Positions 7,301 to 9,199 of a stretch of 9,199 nucleotides of DNA are shown piece after piece; the first letter of the stretch is position 1; every line of letters begins with the position of its first letter. Both the position numbers and the translations under genes were made by a program. The stretch is from Prolixibacteraceae bacterium (GTDB lineage: Bacteria; Bacteroidota; Bacteroidia; Bacteroidales; Prolixibacteraceae), in the NCBI GenBank assembly GCA_003450125.1, contig DMFR01000162.1, positions 3,299 to 12,497 on the forward strand, given 5' to 3'. Below the pieces are notes generated by a model. That model searched no databases. It saw only the letters and a list, made by a program, of their open reading frames with translations, and was not told where the DNA came from.

Positions 7301-9091
7301 ATCTCAAAAGGTACTATTGTAGTTCCGGCCATTCCACCTGCACCAGCCCTAACGGTGACAGCAATGGACAGTAAATGTTTCGGTGAGCAGGGAACCATCA
7401 ACTTTACAGTTACCAATGTGTCCGACGGTCTTTATACGATCAAGTATGAAGGAGGGGAATTCCCTGATGTAAAGATCACAGGCGGCAAAGGTTCTGCGCC
7501 AGCATTTGCGGGGAATTACAATAACATGACGATCAAAAATACCGCTACCGGTTGCGATTCTTACGATGTGGATAAACTGGTGAGTGTTAGCATTGGTCAA
7601 CCTTTGGAGATTACTATTTCGACCGACTCCATCACTGAGATTAATTTGAAATCGCAAAGCAACGGCGCTATCTATCTGAAGGTGACAGGAGGAACGGGGA
7701 AGTATAGCTATCGTTGGGACAATGGCGATACGACCAAAGTGATCACCAATCTTACAAAAGGCAGTTATACCGTGACGGTAACCGATGCAAACAATTGTAC
7801 CCGATCAAAAACGATCAGGATACCGGCACCAAACTACCCACCTGTTGCCGTTAACGATACGATCACATCTTCTTGTGTGGTCTATGGAAACGTGGTGTTG
7901 AATGATACGGACCCTGAACATGACCTTCTTTTCGTAGATGTCAACCCGGTTGTTCCACCCTTGCATGGCAGCTTAATACTAAACACGGATGGTACATTTA
8001 TTTATGCGGGTGACCCACTCTTTTCAGGAGTCGATACGTTCGTGTATGCGCTTTTTGATAAAAACAACATACCCGGAATTACGGCAAAGGTTATTCTTCA
8101 TATTATTTCCGATATAGATCATGACGGAATTGCAGATGCAGATGACCCAGATGCAGACGGAGATGGCATTTTGAATATTTACGAAGTTCTTCCCGGACAG
8201 GATTGGCGAACAACCGATACCGATGGTGACGGATTGCCCAATTACCTGGATATTGACTCTGATGGCGATGGTATTGTGGACAATATTGAAGCACAAAGTA
8301 CGGCAGGTTACAGGCCGCCTGTAATTCATGATGCCGATAGCAATGGCGTGAACGATGCCTATGATTTGAGGCAATCGGGTTATGAGATTCACCCTGTAGA
8401 CACTGATGGCGATGGAATTCCTGACTTTCTGGATCCGGATTCAGACAATGACAAGGTTCCCGATTATATTGAAGGACATGATGCGAACCATGATGGAAGA
8501 CCTGATCATGTGGCCAAGGGTAAAGACTCGGATGGCGATGGATTAGATGATGGCTATGATATGGATGTTAACGACTGTGGTGTTTCCACAAACGCGATAA
8601 GAAGCAATGCCGCCATGCAGGATACGGATGGTGACGGATTGCATGACTGGCGGGATGAAAATGATGATAATGATACTTACCTGACCCAGTATGAAGACCT
8701 GAATGGAGATGGTGATTACAGCAACGATGATATTGATTTTGATGGTATTCCGGAATACCTGGATTACGGTCGTGACTGCGATTTGTTTGTTCCCAATGCC
8801 TTCTCTCCCAATGGAGACGGTATTCACGATTTCTACCAGATTTACTGCATCAATCATTATCCCAACGCTAAAATCTATATTTTTGACCAGTTCGGCAACA
8901 AGATTTATGACAAGGCAAACTACGGCAATCTTGAAGTATGGAAAACTTTGGAGAATGCCTGGTGGAATGGAAAGCCCGATAGAGGTCCGTCAAATGTCAG
9001 GAGTGAATTGGTCGCCCCCGGAACTTATTACTATGTGCTGGATCTGGGAAATGGGGAAGTGATGAAGAGTTTCGTGTTTGTTTCCTATTAA
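1307..9091 (+). CDS. Giant modular surface adhesin with SprB-like repeats and T9SS type B sorting domain
   Basis: Seen: about 2594 residues. Domains in order: signal peptide (1 to about 22); PKD/Ig-like domains (23-118, 119-210, 211-292); four FTPD repeats (293-568); two SprB-like domains (569-718); SprB-like modules around a nine-copy array (719-2175, array 1048-1766); a cadherin-like domain with the PVAVNDT start (2176-2268); acidic TSP3-like repeats (2269 to about 2490); and a CHU_C-type sorting domain (2492-2594). Known: proteins of this build cross the outer membrane through the type IX system and serve in adhesion or gliding. Inferred: a surface-attached or released adhesin stabilised by calcium. 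The frame is open from a TTG at 1277, but ATG 1307 is preferred because it gives a compact signal peptide and puts W89, G93 and C107 at the same residue numbers as in the small upstream protein; ATG 1316 is also possible. It is intact, with no frameshift. The ligand is unknown. Confidence 0.93.
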   Translation: MIKMFKYLYAMILLIAALQAVGEDYVIDKVCVGSIRHYRVEGEQGSTYTWLLTNSSDVKVPLDNEGGQEFTGKDADGFPTYGNEATIQWKTAGTYQLKVIQISVYNCDTIEQGSVEVFDLPLAFAGNSLSICSSTTIELTSSTVSNAGSILWTSSGDGSFEDPVAVQTTYHLGAGDRIKGSILLTLTAEGKGNSPTCKPAVSSLTVTFKELPTLVTNDPASVCLPLTIDLTDPLITQGSDPDLVYKYYVDRDAKVELTNAKTINKDGTYYIQGTNSSGCFVLDSIEVKFEEQYIPSFASIGELCLNSIAPLLPPSDFKGYTGVWDPAVISTDVEGVKTYTFTPDPGQCAKSINIEVKVSKTIQPAFVPITTCQGSLVKPLPNVSSSGIFGTWSPSVISTDIIGPFTYVFTPEDPGGCAEKATLEVTITPLWPSHFKFNTTFCLNDVAPALPLTSMEGFTGTWLPPAIVTSKSGSSFYTFIPNPGQCADNATVVVSIDQKKVPQFDPVGPLCAGSEVTLPDLSTNGIKGTWSPSSVINTQYGGTFTYKFTPDAGVCADEYDMPVVVHDPVTVTVKADAVAVYGGTTKVTVTASGGSGKGYSGIGDFDNVSVGWHTYDVMDDEGCQGSKDIYIADHQDFEVVAFIKDMICSGGQAVVTLTPSGGQGPYTYSYTGGDVAKHESSDPDNVFRLRTSNSPCIFSVFDSNGLHGESEPITISDPVGLILATSSTAPTCVDGNDGTASVTYTNAVGSAVYFQWDDSMKQPTRVATGLMPGTYKVEVMDGCGTKSQTVIVPNAQPMTLAAIGIPSDCHGADGSLQFDFTRVPDGKYTISYDGGQLDTVAVSGGKAKVDLPVGTYNNLRINVKGCITANGVSVIVGSAIPQIVQASRILPTCKIPTGTIVITEPKSGSGFLYSYDNGLTWVASSFQAGLNPGIYQLRVKRVITDCISDPVAIKLDSVPGGPASPTVKVKQPDCTLATGIIAVMKPLPAAGITYTLTGINPVAAAQSNTTGIFSPLNPGDYEVGFTNAGGCVSVPTPVTIMPVPGALAAPAARVKAQPDCVLSLGTIEVTLPLGAAYQYSIDGVKFQSSPLFKGLLAGSYPVTVKETATSCVSGPTTLIINPAPGAPAAPNAGVTVQPDCVISLGTIQVSFPLGTAYQYSINGTTFQSSPVFKGLPAGSYPVTVKETATNCVSGPTTLTINPAPGAPAAPEASVTDLPDCVVPLGTLEVTSPLGAAYQYSVDGTTFQSNPVFAGLPAGSYPVTVKETATGCVSSPTLLTIDAAPGAPAAPMAGVTDQPDCILASGTIEVTLPLGAAYQYSVDGINFQSSPVFKGLLAGSYPVTVKETSTGCVSAPTTLTLNPVPVIPAPEARVTGQPDCVLSLGSIEVTAPLGTAYQYSVDGITYQDSPVFTGLFAGNYPVTLKVRATGCVSAAITLTIDPAPGAPAAPAAKVNVQPDCVVSLGTIEVTEPLGIAFQYSVNGTTFQSSPVFAGLLSGSYPVTVKEKATGCVSAPTTLTINPALSVPVVPEAEVTDQPDCFLASGTIEVRVPLGAVYQYSINGTSFQSSPVFAGLYAGSYAVTVKETGSGCVSVGSTLTIVRALGAPATPVARVSAQPDCVLSVGTIEVSAPLGTDYQYSVDGTIFQSSPVFTGLPSGNYPVTVKETATGCVSEPTTLTINPALSVPGAPIVILTDKPDCILASGTLEVTSPLGAAYQYSVDGITFQSSPVFAGLFAGSYPVTVKEMGTGCVSASTLLTIDPVPGAPAAPEAFVSVQPDCTILTGTITVTSPTPAAGITFILKGINPVVGKVSNTTGIFPSLNPGIYEVGVTNADFCVSASTTLTVIPALTPDAPVSSGDLADCAGSPLLPLDANVAITAEPGTTITWWDKPTGGNKVVPTLSTATIKTYYAQASKDLCVSATRTPVTLTIHAIPAVPVAKVTIPPTCNNMDGTVVVASPKGFKYKYAINNGTPQASTVFAGLKTATYTITVTDTVTNCISKGTIVVPAIPPAPALTVTAMDSKCFGEQGTINFTVTNVSDGLYTIKYEGGEFPDVKITGGKGSAPAFAGNYNNMTIKNTATGCDSYDVDKLVSVSIGQPLEITISTDSITEINLKSQSNGAIYLKVTGGTGKYSYRWDNGDTTKVITNLTKGSYTVTVTDANNCTRSKTIRIPAPNYPPVAVNDTITSSCVVYGNVVLNDTDPEHDLLFVDVNPVVPPLHGSLILNTDGTFIYAGDPLFSGVDTFVYALFDKNNIPGITAKVILHIISDIDHDGIADADDPDADGDGILNIYEVLPGQDWRTTDTDGDGLPNYLDIDSDGDGIVDNIEAQSTAGYRPPVIHDADSNGVNDAYDLRQSGYEIHPVDTDGDGIPDFLDPDSDNDKVPDYIEGHDANHDGRPDHVAKGKDSDGDGLDDGYDMDVNDCGVSTNAIRSNAAMQDTDGDGLHDWRDENDDNDTYLTQYEDLNGDGDYSNDDIDFDGIPEYLDYGRDCDLFVPNAFSPNGDGIHDFYQIYCINHYPNAKIYIFDQFGNKIYDKANYGNLEVWKTLENAWWNGKPDRGPSNVRSELVAPGTYYYVLDLGNGEVMKSFVFVSY
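2183..3010 (+). repeat. Four FTPD-type protein repeats of about 69 residues
   Basis: Four copies begin at 2183, 2390, 2594 and 2801 (69, 68, 69 and 70 codons). Each has an aromatic-rich start, a first cysteine, a short proline segment, a G-x-W-x-P motif (GTWSPS in copies 2 and 4), then Y-x-F-x-P followed by a second cysteine (FTPDPGQC in copy 1). This pattern is widespread in Bacteroidota T9SS cargo and probably forms a row of small beta-sandwich domains. The copies have diverged at DNA level, so the duplication is old compared with the central array. Confidence 0.85.
4448..6604 (+). repeat. Nine tandem 240-bp repeats encoding SprB-like domains
   Basis: Copies begin at 4448, 4688, 4928, 5168, 5408, 5645, 5885, 6125 and 6365. 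All are 240 bp except the fifth, which is 237 bp and lacks one codon near its start. Each encodes a PDC motif, then GT(I/L)xV, a YQYS(V/I)(D/N)G strand, an FQSSPVF-like motif, AGSYPVTVKE, a CVS motif and a proline-alanine linker. Two conserved cysteines lie about 51 residues apart and could form one disulfide per domain. Copies are much closer to each other in DNA than the FTPD repeats are, which points to recent expansion or ongoing exchange. The array is the likely reach or binding stalk of the adhesin. Confidence 0.95.
8111..8776 (+). other. TSP3-like calcium-binding region of the giant protein
   Basis: Residues about 2269-2490 are rich in aspartate with repeated DxDGDG cores (for example DTDGDGLPNY, DSDGDGIVD, DTDGDGIPDF, DSDGDGLDDGYD, DTDGDGLHDW). 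These match thrombospondin type 3 repeats, in which the acidic side chains wrap calcium ions. The region sits between the cadherin-like domain and the sorting domain, as in many type B cargo proteins, and probably forms a calcium-dependent rigid base. Several cores are degenerate (DADSNGVND, DSDNDKVPDY). Confidence 0.85.
8780..9088 (+). other. T9SS type B (CHU_C / gliding-motility) C-terminal sorting domain
   Basis: The last about 103 residues carry the family signature: VPNAFSPNGDGIHDFYQI at the start, then YPNAKIYIFDQFGNKIYD, an aromatic WWNG motif, APGTYYYVLDLGNGE and a final short strand ending VFVSY. In this family the domain routes the folded protein through the type IX translocon after signal peptide removal. 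Type B domains are generally not replaced by a lipid anchor in the way type A domains often are, so attachment may depend on a PorP/SprF-like partner that is not in this window. Confidence 0.93.
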
Positions 9092-9117
9092 GAAGTGCCT
9101 AAAGTTTGGAGAAGGTA

Positions 9118-9199
9118 GGGGAGAAAATGAGAAGGGGAGAAAAGGAAGAAGGGGAGAAAATAAGAAATAAGAAACAAGGAATAAGGAATAAGGAATAAG
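9118..9199 (+). repeat. Purine-rich repeats downstream of the giant gene, continuing past the window
   Basis: Three copies of GGGGAGAAAA begin at 9118, 9134 and 9151 as parts of a 16-17 base unit. From 9162 the sequence changes to heptamers: AAGAAAT (9162), AAGAAAC (9169), then AAGGAAT three times (9176, 9183, 9190) and a partial unit at the window edge. The second part matches the array upstream of the gene, on the same strand. No hairpin or T tract that would mark a terminator was seen between the stop codon and these repeats. Confidence 0.75.

Noticed and set aside
8703..9062. Plus-strand open frame of 119 codons in another phase
   Set aside because: It overlaps the strongly conserved sorting domain in a different frame and shows no signal peptide or family motif.

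Overview
The window looks like chromosomal DNA from a gliding or surface-adhesive member of the Bacteroidota. Three things point there: a C-terminal domain of the gliding-motility/CHU_C kind used for type B export by the type IX secretion system (T9SS), SprB-like repeats, and no Shine-Dalgarno sequence at usable spacing before either gene. The class cannot be fixed from this window; Cytophagia, Chitinophagia and Sphingobacteriia all fit.

Layout: bases 1-48 may hold the last codons of an upstream gene. A 223-residue secreted Ig/PKD-like protein follows (58-729). The spacer up to about base 1306 is AT-rich and unusually structured. It holds a short run of 7-base repeats, an inverted repeat built from ACACATAG words (829-941), a nested imperfect palindrome (983-1136) and ten consecutive purine-rich heptamers (1182-1251). 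One giant gene (1307-9091, about 2594 residues) fills the rest. The window ends in more purine-rich repeats (9118-9199) that include the same heptamer family and run off the edge.

The giant protein reads as a modular surface adhesin: signal peptide, three Ig/PKD-like domains, four FTPD-type repeats, two SprB-like domains, a long SprB-like repeat region centred on nine 80-residue copies, a cadherin-like domain, acidic TSP3-like calcium-binding repeats, and the T9SS sorting domain. The domains around the nine-copy array appear in mirrored order (E-D-C-B-A9-B-Ig-C-D-E), which is the most unusual protein-level feature here.

The small upstream protein resembles the N-terminal domain of the giant one, with key residues at nearly the same positions, so the two are probably related by duplication and may work at the same surface. 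No PorP/SprF-like gene lies within the window; such genes often accompany type B cargo, so the region downstream of 9199 is where one might be expected. I found no RNA gene, transposase or CRISPR array.
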